A stretch of 64,000 bases of DNA from contig MVZN01000002.1 in assembly GCA_002069125.1 (NCBI GenBank), forward strand, positions 62,001 to 126,000, in the 5' to 3' direction. How positions within the stretch are numbered: the stretch's first letter is position 1; every line of letters begins with the position of its first letter. The position numbers and the translations under genes were made by a program. The notes below the pieces were generated by a model that saw nothing but the letters and a program-made list of their open reading frames with translations, made no database searches and was not told where the DNA came from. Of the stretch, positions 7,567-15,967 are shown piece after piece. Source of the stretch: Spirochaetes bacterium ADurb.BinA120 (GTDB lineage: Bacteria > Spirochaetota > UBA4802 > UBA5368).

Positions 7567-10500
7567 TTATTCTACTGCACATATCATTTCCTTGATCGCG
7601 TAAACCTCACCGATATAGCGCCGCGCCGGACGGTCCCAGTGGTAAATGGAGGATCTGGCGTTTTGTCCCGCCATATGGGCGGCCACGTCGTCGCTTGAGC
7701 GGACGAATTGATGGGCGCGCTCCATGGCGTCATAGAATGCCGTGGCATTGAAGTCGGTAAATAGAAAGCCGTTTCCCTCCAGCATTCCATCCTTCATGCG
7801 CACGGGAAAGACCGTGTCCCGAAGCCCCCCCGTGGCCCTTGCCACCACCAGGCAGCCTGCGGCGAACGCCTCCAGCTGCGAAATGCCGCCAGGCTCGCTC
7901 ATCGAGGGCATGCAGAAGATATCGGAAGAAAAAAGCGGAACGGCGATGTCCTGAAAGCCGAACGAAACGCTGACATTGCCGGGATAATAGCGCGAGAGCA
8001 TATACATCCCGTGGGCTATCTCCTCCCCCCTTCTGTCCCCCGACGACACCGAGCCCCCCATGACCGCCTGGTACCCCAGGGCGGCGAAAAGGCCCCTGGA
8101 AGCGTCCAGGACCAACTGGAAGCCCTTCTGCTCGGTTATGCGGTGTATCATCGAGAAGAGCACCACGTCCGGATCGACATAGAGTCCGCGCTCGAGCTGG
8201 AGCATCATCTTGTTCCTCGCGCGAATCGCCGCAAACCGCCGCGCCTCCCCGGGAATCCCCTCCACCGCCTCCGCGCCCTCCATCATCTCTGGCCAGCGCG
8301 AGGCCACCTTTTCCTTGAGCGCGCCGTTCTCCTCGAAGGCCTCCAGCAGGCGCGGATACTGCCGCTCGACGAAGCCGGAATGCCGGAACGAGTCCGACAG
8401 CCTTTCGGTAAAATCCCTCCCGACGGCGTTACTTATGCCTATTACATTGGACAGGATGCGCTCCAGGCCGTCACAGGCGTACTCGATCTGGCGCGCGTAG
8501 CTGGGGCTTACGGTAATCACCCGGTCCGCGAAACGAATCCCGGTGGCCATGCAGTTAAGCCGCTCGTGGTGCACCGGATCGGCAAAGTCCACGGCCCTCC
8601 ACGAGGGAAGATTGAAAAGCTGGAACAGGTCGAAGCCCCGTTCGTGCCTGTGGTATGAATCGAAATACTGCCAGCCTCCGTTATGAATGACATGAAGAAA
8701 TGTTGTCCGGGCGAAATTCGGGTTGGACGCATATACGTGATCGCTACGCACGATCCCGTTGAAAAGCCCGGTATAGGCGTCGTTGGTAAAGGTGAAAAGC
8801 GGCCGCAGGCCGAATGTCGCTATCACCTCGGCGCAGGCCCGGGCGAAAGCCACGCGGCGGCGGAGTTTCTCCTCGGAGGTCACCCCCCAGTACAGGCCGT
8901 CGAAAAATTCGTGGTGGTCCAGCAGGTAGAATGTCACCCCGTCGACCGTCCCGCTGTGCACCCCCACCTCGTATTCGGCGTTCATTATCTTGAACCGGAC
9001 GTTTTTACCGGTATAGCGAACAGAATGCTTCTCCATGGCCAGCCGCATCTTGGATACGGCCTTTTCGTCCCCATTGCGCCACAGTCCCGTTATTACGTAA
9101 ACCGTTTCACCGAGCGCGGCGAGCTCCCTGGGAAGCTCGTATACCACGTTTGCCAGTCCTCCGCTCTTGGAGAAGGGATCGGCCTCCGCCGACATGAATA
9201 CCATCGAATCCGGCCGGTTATGCGACTCCAGGGCCTCGCCGAGCAGGCGGACGCGCTCGTCGGGCGAGGAGCTCATTCTGCCGAAAAAGGACAGGGCGCG
9301 GCGGGCATCGAGGGCGCCGGTGCGAACGGCATGAAAAACCGCCCTTTTCAGCCCCAGCTCGAGGTGGTATCGGTTGCCCTCCCATAGCATGGAAACCAGA
9401 TGGCCCAAGACATAGGACTGAAAGGCGTCGAAGGACGAACACGCGGCCGTAATCTCCCGAAAGGCGAAGTTGGAAGCAAAATGCTCGACGTTCGAGATGG
9501 AGCACATCCGGAAAAACGAATCCTTAAGGAAATCCCGGTACCGGCCGTCGATATCGGCGACCTCCTCGAGCCTGAGAAGCTTCACCCGGTCCGTGAACGA
9601 AACCACGGTGTCGATACGCGAGGCCTTTAGCTCGCGCCCCGTGAAGTGGGCGAAATGGCCGGTAATCGGCGAATATACCGGGTCCACGACGCGGTAAAGC
9701 GAGTCATCGTCCAGCGGCAGCACCGGATTGTCGAACTGTATGGAGGCGGCCTGATTGGATTCGGCGAAATTGAACACCCCGATCCAGATGGCCGTATCGG
9801 TGAATTTGACCGACGCCACGACGCTGGTATTGTTCGCCCAGACTAAGTATCCCCGGCCCTTTTCCCGCCTGTGGAATTCGTACCATTCTCCATAGAAGCG
9901 CTCCACGCTGCGGTGCGCCGCGTACTCGAAGCTGTTCCAGTTGACGAAGATGTTGTCCAGGAATACCTTCCATCCCTCCCCCTCGGCGCTGCCCTCGTAA
10001 TCCATGACGATGTTGTTCATGAATGTGGTCACGCCCACGGCCGCGCGAAGCCCCCTGTGCCCGAAGGTGTTGAGCGCGCGCCGCTCGTCGTGGTTTCCCA
10101 GGATGCCCAACAGTTCCGTACCCTTCGGCATCACCGACGGAAAATAATTGTCATAGATGTGGTAGATCTCACGCACATCGGTTGTGCCGTGGATGATGTT
10201 CTCGCAGATCTTGAAGAGCGCGGAATTGTAGGGTATGATTCCGACACGCGTAAGAAAGCGCTCGTGTCCCCAGTAGCATTCCGCGATATTGATGAAAAAG
10301 TCACGCCCGAGCCGGCGAAGCGTCCTCTCCACCGCGACCATGAGATAATAATGCAGGGGAATGGCGATAAGGTCGCGGCAGGCCGAGTCGTAATATCCAG
10401 TGGTAATAAAATGCCCGTCCTCGCGGTCGTTCACGACAATGCCGCCCTCCAGGCCCTCCTCCGCGCTTCGCGGCACCCCGTACACCGACGGATAATTGTT

Positions 10501-12441
10501 CTTCTTCATCATTATGGGGACCGCGTGAGCCGAGTCGAAACGTATGCCGTCGATGTCGAAGCGCTCGATGAGCGTCGTTATGGAGCGCTCGAGCCATTCC
10601 CACACCTCGAACTTCCGGTAGTTGAAAAGCTTGCCGTCGTTCCAGCTTCCGTAACGACCGTCGGTGGATGCGCGGACAACGAGGTTGCCGCCCTCGTCGT
10701 AGCACTGCACCACGCAGTCATCGGGCACCTCGAGGCTCCGTCGATTGAGGTGCGGAACCACGTCCACGATCACCTTGACTCCGCGCCGGTGCGCCTCGGA
10801 GACCAGCTCGCGGAATTCCGCCTCGCCGCCCAGCGACGGCTCGATTTCCACAAGGCTCATCGGGGAGAACGGAGAGGGCGACGAAGCCTCCGGCGCCCAG
10901 TCCTCGCGGTTCGAGCCCCGCCTCTGGACGCCCAGGAGGTACAGGGCCGTTATGCGGTAGCGTCCGATCAGATCGTCCAGATGCGCCGTGATGTCCGAGA
11001 AACGGCCGAGCCGTATTACCTCCCCGTGTTCGTTGTATACCAGGCCCGGGTGCCCGCCGCCGTCCATCCAGTAGATACGGGTATGCCCGTGGATATCGGG
11101 GAAGATCTCCAGAATGATCTCGCCTCGCACGTCGGGAATGACGTTGATGCGCCCGCTGGCTCCCGGATGGTGCACCCATTCGCTTTTCTTTTTTTTCCGA
11201 AAGACGACGTAATCGAAGTGTCCGTAGTCCTCGAAGATAAAGGACGCCGTAAACCGACCGGAGGAGGCGTCGTATTCCAGTTCGATGTCCCACGAGTCGA
11301 TGTCGCGCTGCGTGGTGACGCGCCCCGACTCCGCGTGCCGGTACAGGCGGACAAAGTAGGCGGCGCCGCGCGCGGGGAGTTCGAACTCGAAACGGTGCGA
11401 TGAGCCCGCCGTAAGCGTCGCAAAGGCCGTCGCCAGTGGAGCGTCGAATTCCTTGGGGGCGAATATCCTTTCCAGGAGTATGTTCGCCCTGTCGCGCACC
11501 TCGTGGATGTCGTGCCCGGAGGCCGCCACGAGCAGGCGAAGCGTTTCACGCAGGGATTCCTCATCGCCGGACTGTTTATAGGCGCGCGCAAGGCGCTCGA
11601 TCGCGGAGATCGCTTTCAGGTTGGCCTCGGCGTTAAAATTCATCTCATTCCCGGGCAGGCGCTCGTCCAGAAGCCCGACCAGCCTCCGGCGGTCCGAGAC
11701 CCTAAAGGGCCTTGGCGCCCTCTTCGGCGCGGCCTCCTTGAATTCCAGGGCCGCTATGGTCGATACGCGGATAACCTCATCAACGAGCGCGTTAAGCGCG
11801 TGTGAGTATTCAACCGGGAATATCTCCACGTGCGAGTATCCAGTTTCGATGGCGCGCGCCTCTATGAGGAGGAGCTTTACAAAGGCGTCGAAAAAAACGC
11901 GCTCGCCGCGCTTCGATTCGTAGGCGAGAGTATCGAAGATGTTCATCCCCAGGTACAGCGACGGGATTTCCTCCCATATAGGCCCCAGCCCCACATGCGA
12001 TATGACGGTGGTCTCGTTCGAGACATGAAAAATGGTGGGCACCCCGGGCCTCTCGCGGACGATGACGAAACGCCGTCCAGTAAGCGAAGCCAGTCTTATA
12101 TCCTCCGCCAGCGCCATGTGTACGAACATCAACGCGGAGACCAGACGCGAGGAGAGGCGGGTGTCGCTTAGAAAAAGGTTCTTCGCGGTGCCATCGCCGC
12201 CCGCCGCCGCGTCGAAAACGGCGTTTTTCATGGCGAGCAGCTCCTCCCGGTAAAGGGCGATAGGATCCCCCGATCGAATCCTGGCGACAAGGGAGGCGTC
12301 CACTGAAAAGAAAAAGCACCGGTTATCCGCGAACGCGGCGGCAATCTCGTCCTTTACCCTTCCGTCGGAGACAAGGTGCTCGTCCCTCAGCCGGTAACGG
12401 CTCAGGCTGCTCTGCGCCGATGTTCGTGTTATTTCAGCCAT
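7567..12441 (-). CDS. Fused GH13 amylase-family domain and GT5 glycogen synthase
   Basis: 1624 residues. Residues 1-340 are an unrecognised helical region. About 345-450 looks like a beta-sandwich resembling CBM48. About 455-960 is a GH13 barrel: DVVPHLN (region I), GIRFDSAH with nucleophile Asp636, AECYW with acid/base Glu721, and GNHDERR with Asp785, so the catalytic triad is intact. About 1078-1624 is a GT5 glycogen/starch synthase: FSKSGGLANV with ADP-glucose-binding Lys1092, and EPGGISQLEA followed by RATGGLRDTV near the C-terminus. GT5 enzymes extend alpha-1,4-glucan from ADP-glucose. The GH13 part could branch, debranch, trim or prime the chain; its reaction cannot be told from sequence. 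Monocistronic. Domain calls are firm, the combined role is inferred. Confidence 0.9.
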   Translation of the reverse strand: MAEITRTSAQSSLSRYRLRDEHLVSDGRVKDEIAAAFADNRCFFFSVDASLVARIRSGDPIALYREELLAMKNAVFDAAAGGDGTAKNLFLSDTRLSSRLVSALMFVHMALAEDIRLASLTGRRFVIVRERPGVPTIFHVSNETTVISHVGLGPIWEEIPSLYLGMNIFDTLAYESKRGERVFFDAFVKLLLIEARAIETGYSHVEIFPVEYSHALNALVDEVIRVSTIAALEFKEAAPKRAPRPFRVSDRRRLVGLLDERLPGNEMNFNAEANLKAISAIERLARAYKQSGDEESLRETLRLLVAASGHDIHEVRDRANILLERIFAPKEFDAPLATAFATLTAGSSHRFEFELPARGAAYFVRLYRHAESGRVTTQRDIDSWDIELEYDASSGRFTASFIFEDYGHFDYVVFRKKKKSEWVHHPGASGRINVIPDVRGEIILEIFPDIHGHTRIYWMDGGGHPGLVYNEHGEVIRLGRFSDITAHLDDLIGRYRITALYLLGVQRRGSNREDWAPEASSPSPFSPMSLVEIEPSLGGEAEFRELVSEAHRRGVKVIVDVVPHLNRRSLEVPDDCVVQCYDEGGNLVVRASTDGRYGSWNDGKLFNYRKFEVWEWLERSITTLIERFDIDGIRFDSAHAVPIMMKKNNYPSVYGVPRSAEEGLEGGIVVNDREDGHFITTGYYDSACRDLIAIPLHYYLMVAVERTLRRLGRDFFINIAECYWGHERFLTRVGIIPYNSALFKICENIIHGTTDVREIYHIYDNYFPSVMPKGTELLGILGNHDERRALNTFGHRGLRAAVGVTTFMNNIVMDYEGSAEGEGWKVFLDNIFVNWNSFEYAAHRSVERFYGEWYEFHRREKGRGYLVWANNTSVVASVKFTDTAIWIGVFNFAESNQAASIQFDNPVLPLDDDSLYRVVDPVYSPITGHFAHFTGRELKASRIDTVVSFTDRVKLLRLEEVADIDGRYRDFLKDSFFRMCSISNVEHFASNFAFREITAACSSFDAFQSYVLGHLVSMLWEGNRYHLELGLKRAVFHAVRTGALDARRALSFFGRMSSSPDERVRLLGEALESHNRPDSMVFMSAEADPFSKSGGLANVVYELPRELAALGETVYVITGLWRNGDEKAVSKMRLAMEKHSVRYTGKNVRFKIMNAEYEVGVHSGTVDGVTFYLLDHHEFFDGLYWGVTSEEKLRRRVAFARACAEVIATFGLRPLFTFTNDAYTGLFNGIVRSDHVYASNPNFARTTFLHVIHNGGWQYFDSYHRHERGFDLFQLFNLPSWRAVDFADPVHHERLNCMATGIRFADRVITVSPSYARQIEYACDGLERILSNVIGISNAVGRDFTERLSDSFRHSGFVERQYPRLLEAFEENGALKEKVASRWPEMMEGAEAVEGIPGEARRFAAIRARNKMMLQLERGLYVDPDVVLFSMIHRITEQKGFQLVLDASRGLFAALGYQAVMGGSVSSGDRRGEEIAHGMYMLSRYYPGNVSVSFGFQDIAVPLFSSDIFCMPSMSEPGGISQLEAFAAGCLVVARATGGLRDTVFPVRMKDGMLEGNGFLFTDFNATAFYDAMERAHQFVRSSDDVAAHMAGQNARSSIYHWDRPARRYIGEVYAIKEMICAVE

Positions 12442-12631
12442 ATATTTCTAACCCCTTTATGCGTTATCACAATGGAATGGCAAGTCAAATTAAAAAACCT
12501 CAGGGCGCGCCTCCCGGCCGCTTAAGGCCCGAAAAAAAGCGATTTCCCCGATAAAAAATCCTTTAAAAAACAATACGAATATCGGAACATCCGGCCACCG
12601 CGCCTCATACACAGAAAAGGCGCGTCCAGCG

Positions 12632-13792
12632 ATGATAAAAAGAGTGTTGGATAACATTAGGCGTGTCGATTGGGGCCGGATCCCCGCGGAATACGGCGAG
12701 ACGCTCCCCAGGGGCGTCACATTCACCAACATCAATCGTGAAAAGATTTTCGCGATGATGATTATCGTCGTGCACCTCCCGTTTCTCTACATAGACTACT
12801 ACAACTGGGAAAGGGCCTTCTGGAGCGTAATGCCCGGTTATCGCTATCTCTGCTACCTGCACCTCATCACGATCGTGGGGATGCTACTCTTTCTGCTTGT
12901 CACCCGTTTTCTAAGAATTAACAGCCCGGACGATATCTCGTTTGGGCACCGCGCGCTGGCGGCATCCTTCGCGGTATTCATCCTTGCGTATTGCTCCGCG
13001 GTGTCCATAGCCGACCAGTTTATACACAAGGACATCACCGCCTTTATCGTCGGGATGTTCGCTGTCGCCTCCGCCTATCTCATGGGAGCCAGGATGGCCC
13101 TGGCGGTGCTGCTTGCGCCCTGCGCGGCGCTGCTCTACGCCCTGAATTATCTGGGGACCGACCCCCATCGCTTCAAGGGCTACTGCCTGAACATAGGCTC
13201 CATCGCCGCGATAGCCTGGGTGCTCTCCCGCATATTCTACACGCAGTATATACGCGACTTCATCAACAACAGGATCATAGACAGCCAGAAAGAGATACTC
13301 GCCCGGCAGTCCAAGGAGGACTTCCTCACCGGCCTCTTCAACAGGCGCCACCTGGAACTCCTGCTTTCGCAGGAATTCGCCCGAGCGAAGCGATATAAGC
13401 TCAAGCTCAGCGTCGCCATGGCGGACATCGACCACTTCAAGGTAATAAACGACACCTTTTCCCATCAGGTGGGCGACGAGGTGCTGCGGGTCATCGCGAG
13501 CCTTTTCCGCCAGAATATTCGATCATTCGATATTATCGCCCGATACGGAGGCGAGGAGTTCGTGCTCATACTCCCCGAAACCGACCTCGAAGAGGCCGTA
13601 ATGGTGTGCGAACGAATCCGCCGGGCTGTCGAAAACCATGACTGGTCATCGATCGCCCGGGGCCTTGCCGTCACCATCAGCTTAGGCGTCACCGACGACA
13701 TGAGCCGGGAGAACTACGAGAAGCTCCTCTCGTTCGCCGACATCCGTCTCTACGAGGCCAAGAACGGCGGGCGGAACCAGGTAAGGTATTGA
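12632..13792 (+). CDS. Membrane-anchored diguanylate cyclase (GGDEF)
   Basis: 386 residues. About six hydrophobic helices lie between residues 38 and 205, then a short coiled linker and a GGDEF domain at about 225-386. The active motif is GGEEF (306-310); MADIDHFK supplies metal-binding Asp265. RSFD (297-300), five residues before GGEEF, is an intact inhibitory RxxD I-site, so product inhibition by c-di-GMP is expected. The enzyme should convert two GTP to c-di-GMP under control of the membrane part, which has no recognised sensor fold. Three bases separate it from the histidine kinase gene. The ribosome site is weak. Confidence 0.9.
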   Translation: MIKRVLDNIRRVDWGRIPAEYGETLPRGVTFTNINREKIFAMMIIVVHLPFLYIDYYNWERAFWSVMPGYRYLCYLHLITIVGMLLFLLVTRFLRINSPDDISFGHRALAASFAVFILAYCSAVSIADQFIHKDITAFIVGMFAVASAYLMGARMALAVLLAPCAALLYALNYLGTDPHRFKGYCLNIGSIAAIAWVLSRIFYTQYIRDFINNRIIDSQKEILARQSKEDFLTGLFNRRHLELLLSQEFARAKRYKLKLSVAMADIDHFKVINDTFSHQVGDEVLRVIASLFRQNIRSFDIIARYGGEEFVLILPETDLEEAVMVCERIRRAVENHDWSSIARGLAVTISLGVTDDMSRENYEKLLSFADIRLYEAKNGGRNQVRY

Positions 13793-13795
13793 TCG

Positions 13796-15085
13796 ATGAA
13801 AGGAGAAGCAAAAGGCCCGTTGTCATATACAAGCGGCCAACCGGACAAAGAGGGCTTCTCCATCCCGGAGGCCGAGGCCCTCGAACACGTAAACAGACGC
13901 ATTGCCTCCGGGGAAAATCTCACCGCCATCATCGATTTCCTGTTCGACGAAACCCGGAACATCATGCCCTGCGACCGCATAGGCATCGGCTTCATCGAGG
14001 AAGATGGCGGCCGCCTTTCGCTTTATTACGTAAGGGCCTCCTACGAGCCTTTGAGCCTGGACCACGGTTACGCCGCCGATATCCGGGGAAGCTCGCTTTC
14101 GCCCATCTTCGAATCGGGTACGCCCCGCATCATCAACGATTTATTAAAATATTCAGAGAGTCACCCCGAAAGCGAATCCACTGGCCTTCTCGTGAAAGAA
14201 GGCGTCCGTTCCAGCATGACCTGCCCTCTCGAGGTGGACGGGCGCAGGGTGGGCCTCCTCTTCCGCAGCTCCCGCGAGCCGAACGCCTACGGAGACCACG
14301 AGATCGCGCTTCACAAGGCCATAGCCGAGCGTCTTTCCCAGGCGGTCGAAAAGGCATACCGCATAGAGGAGCTTGCAGCGGCCATGGGCGCGTACATGGA
14401 GATGCTCGGTTTCGTCACTCACGAGCTTAAGAGCCCTCTTTCTTCCATCATCCAGCTTGGCCGCTCGCTCGCAGACGGCTATTTCGGGCCCATGGAACCT
14501 AAGCACCGTGACATGCTGGAGCGAATCCTGAAAAAGGCCGACTACCTCGTCGGCCTCGCCAATGAATACCTCAATCTATCGCGCTTCGAAAGCGGCACCG
14601 TGCAAATCGATAAAAAACCGGGCGACCTCATCGCCGACGTAATTGAACCCGCCATAGACATCATCGCGCCACAGATGCAGGCCAACGCGGTGACCCTCGA
14701 AAAGGATTATGAGGCCGAAACCCTTCCCGCAGAGTTCGACCACGAGCTGATAAGAATAGTCGCGGTCAACCTGATTGGCAATGCGGTGAAATATGGCAAT
14801 GTAAAGGGGCGCATCCGCATTCACGCCCGCAGCTCGGAAAACGCCGCTCAAATTTCGGTGTGGAACGAGGGGCCGGGCTTCCCCGAGACCGAAAAGAAAA
14901 ACCTCTTTAAAAAATTCTCGCGCCTCCAGACTCCCGAGCTTATTGGAAGAAAGGGGTCGGGGATAGGCCTCTACCTCTCATGGAAAGCGCTTCAGGCCCA
15001 TGGAGGCAGGATACGGGCAAATTCCGAAGAGGGCAAATGGGCCGAATTCGTATTCGAGTTGCCTGCGGTGCAGCCCGCCGGATAG
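13796..15085 (+). CDS. Soluble GAF-domain sensor histidine kinase
   Basis: 429 residues with no membrane helix. Residues 25-185 form a GAF domain. The dimerisation/phosphoacceptor motif THELKSPLSS has His209. The ATPase part shows the N box NLIGNAVKYG (Asn325, Asn329), GPGF (359-362) and GSGIGL (387-392), so the kinase looks active. It is co-transcribed with the diguanylate cyclase just upstream, suggesting linked two-component and c-di-GMP signalling. No response regulator is adjacent; the nearest receiver domain is in the SpoIIE phosphatase at 34304-35938, and a link is speculation. Confidence 0.9.
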   Translation: MKGEAKGPLSYTSGQPDKEGFSIPEAEALEHVNRRIASGENLTAIIDFLFDETRNIMPCDRIGIGFIEEDGGRLSLYYVRASYEPLSLDHGYAADIRGSSLSPIFESGTPRIINDLLKYSESHPESESTGLLVKEGVRSSMTCPLEVDGRRVGLLFRSSREPNAYGDHEIALHKAIAERLSQAVEKAYRIEELAAAMGAYMEMLGFVTHELKSPLSSIIQLGRSLADGYFGPMEPKHRDMLERILKKADYLVGLANEYLNLSRFESGTVQIDKKPGDLIADVIEPAIDIIAPQMQANAVTLEKDYEAETLPAEFDHELIRIVAVNLIGNAVKYGNVKGRIRIHARSSENAAQISVWNEGPGFPETEKKNLFKKFSRLQTPELIGRKGSGIGLYLSWKALQAHGGRIRANSEEGKWAEFVFELPAVQPAG

Positions 15086-15129
15086 TAGACGCGTCATCGG
15101 CCACAAACCGAAATAGTTTCTGAAAGCAT

Positions 15130-15531
15130 TCAGGCGTAAAAGGCTTCCGGTGTGATAGCAATCCCCGGGAAAGCCCTTAGGATTTTTTTATCCGTAGTCA
15201 CCAGAGGAGCATTCATGCCGAGAGCGAGCGCGACGAATTCGCAGCCATAAGAGGAACACCCGCTTTTCGATGCGAGGCTCAGTACGCTTTCAGTCGATAC
15301 CGAGTATTCGCCTCTCTTCATAAACGACTCCACATGCCCGGCGAGAGTGACGGCGTCCCGGATCGTCAGGATTCGCTTCCTCACATACAGGCCGAGTACG
15401 CTTCGAAACTCGCTTTTCCAGAGGACCGGAGCGATCCAGTGCCGGTCCCTCTCGAACACGGCTTCGACGCTCGCTGTCCGTTCTCCAGTCAGGAAATAAT
15501 ACGATATTATATTTGTGTCGACGACAATCAC
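15130..15531 (-). CDS. PIN-domain toxin, VapC/FitB-like, with a missing catalytic Asp
   Basis: 133 residues, usual for VapC/FitB PIN ribonucleases. Asp5 (VVDTN), Glu41 (WKSEFRS) and Asp114 (VTTDKK) occupy three of the four expected acidic positions. The third, normally the Asp of a YDxxF/Y motif, is Gly96 here (SYGCEF); the codon GGC is one base from GAC. That change may weaken or abolish nuclease activity. The start overlaps the antitoxin stop by four bases (ATGA), the usual coupled arrangement. Family call is firm; activity is doubtful. Confidence 0.85.
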   Translation of the reverse strand: MIVVDTNIISYYFLTGERTASVEAVFERDRHWIAPVLWKSEFRSVLGLYVRKRILTIRDAVTLAGHVESFMKRGEYSVSTESVLSLASKSGCSSYGCEFVALALGMNAPLVTTDKKILRAFPGIAITPEAFYA

Positions 15532-15770
15532 CGACGCCCCTCGTTTTTGCCGCGATCGATAATCGAATCGTTTAATGGAAAACGCCGCGTCTTTGCCCTG
15601 TACTCGGCCGCTACCTCACGGAGGGAACCGGCACTTATGTCCGCTTCGTCCAGAGCGCGTTCGACACAGATCAGGATCTCGCTGTTTATGCTTCGGCGTT
15701 CGTCCTTCGCCCGTTTTTTCAGGCGTTCGTATAGATCGTCAGGAATGCCCTTCAGTGTTATGGCCCGCAT
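15528..15770 (-). CDS. FitA-like ribbon-helix-helix antitoxin
   Basis: 80 residues from the ATG at 15770, which has GAGGAG upstream. A longer reading from 15815 is excluded because that codon lies inside the promoter at 15803-15831. The N-terminus MRAITLKGIPDDLYERLKKR and SINSEILICVERAL form an Arc/FitA ribbon-helix-helix DNA-binding fold; the C-terminal 40 residues, with Arg-Thr-Lys-rich YRAKTRRFPLND, would wrap the PIN toxin. It should neutralise the toxin and repress its own operon through the palindrome in the promoter. Confidence 0.85.
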   Translation of the reverse strand: MRAITLKGIPDDLYERLKKRAKDERRSINSEILICVERALDEADISAGSLREVAAEYRAKTRRFPLNDSIIDRGKNEGRR

Positions 15771-15802
15771 TTTTAGCGCCTCCTCAGGCAAGATATGGTT
15801 CC

Positions 15803-15831
15803 ATAATAGTTTCATTTTGAAACCATGTCAA
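15803..15831 (-). promoter_or_regulatory. Toxin-antitoxin promoter with operator palindrome
   Basis: On the minus strand TTGACA (15831-15826) and TATTAT (15808-15803) are exactly 17 bases apart, a near-consensus sigma70 promoter. The spacer contains GTTTCATTTTGAAAC (15809-15823), two perfect 6-base arms around TTT, a likely operator for the ribbon-helix-helix antitoxin. Bound protein would cover both promoter elements. The predicted transcript start is near 15796, 26 bases ahead of the antitoxin ATG. Confidence 0.75.
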
Positions 15832-15967
15832 GCCAAATGGCTTTAGCATGCGGAAAAAGCAAAGCAGAGCAAAGGGGGTTCCAAATTCTGCTTGAGTTTT
15901 CACGTGAGTCGCCTCATCCTATCGTTCACAAAAACTTCCTTTACCCGCATGCTCGAAGAGGCAAGCC

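Noticed and set aside
9871-11403. 510-codon open frame antisense to the GH13-GT5 gene
   Set aside because: It mirrors a GC-rich real gene in which every domain motif is intact; no family resemblance on the plus strand.
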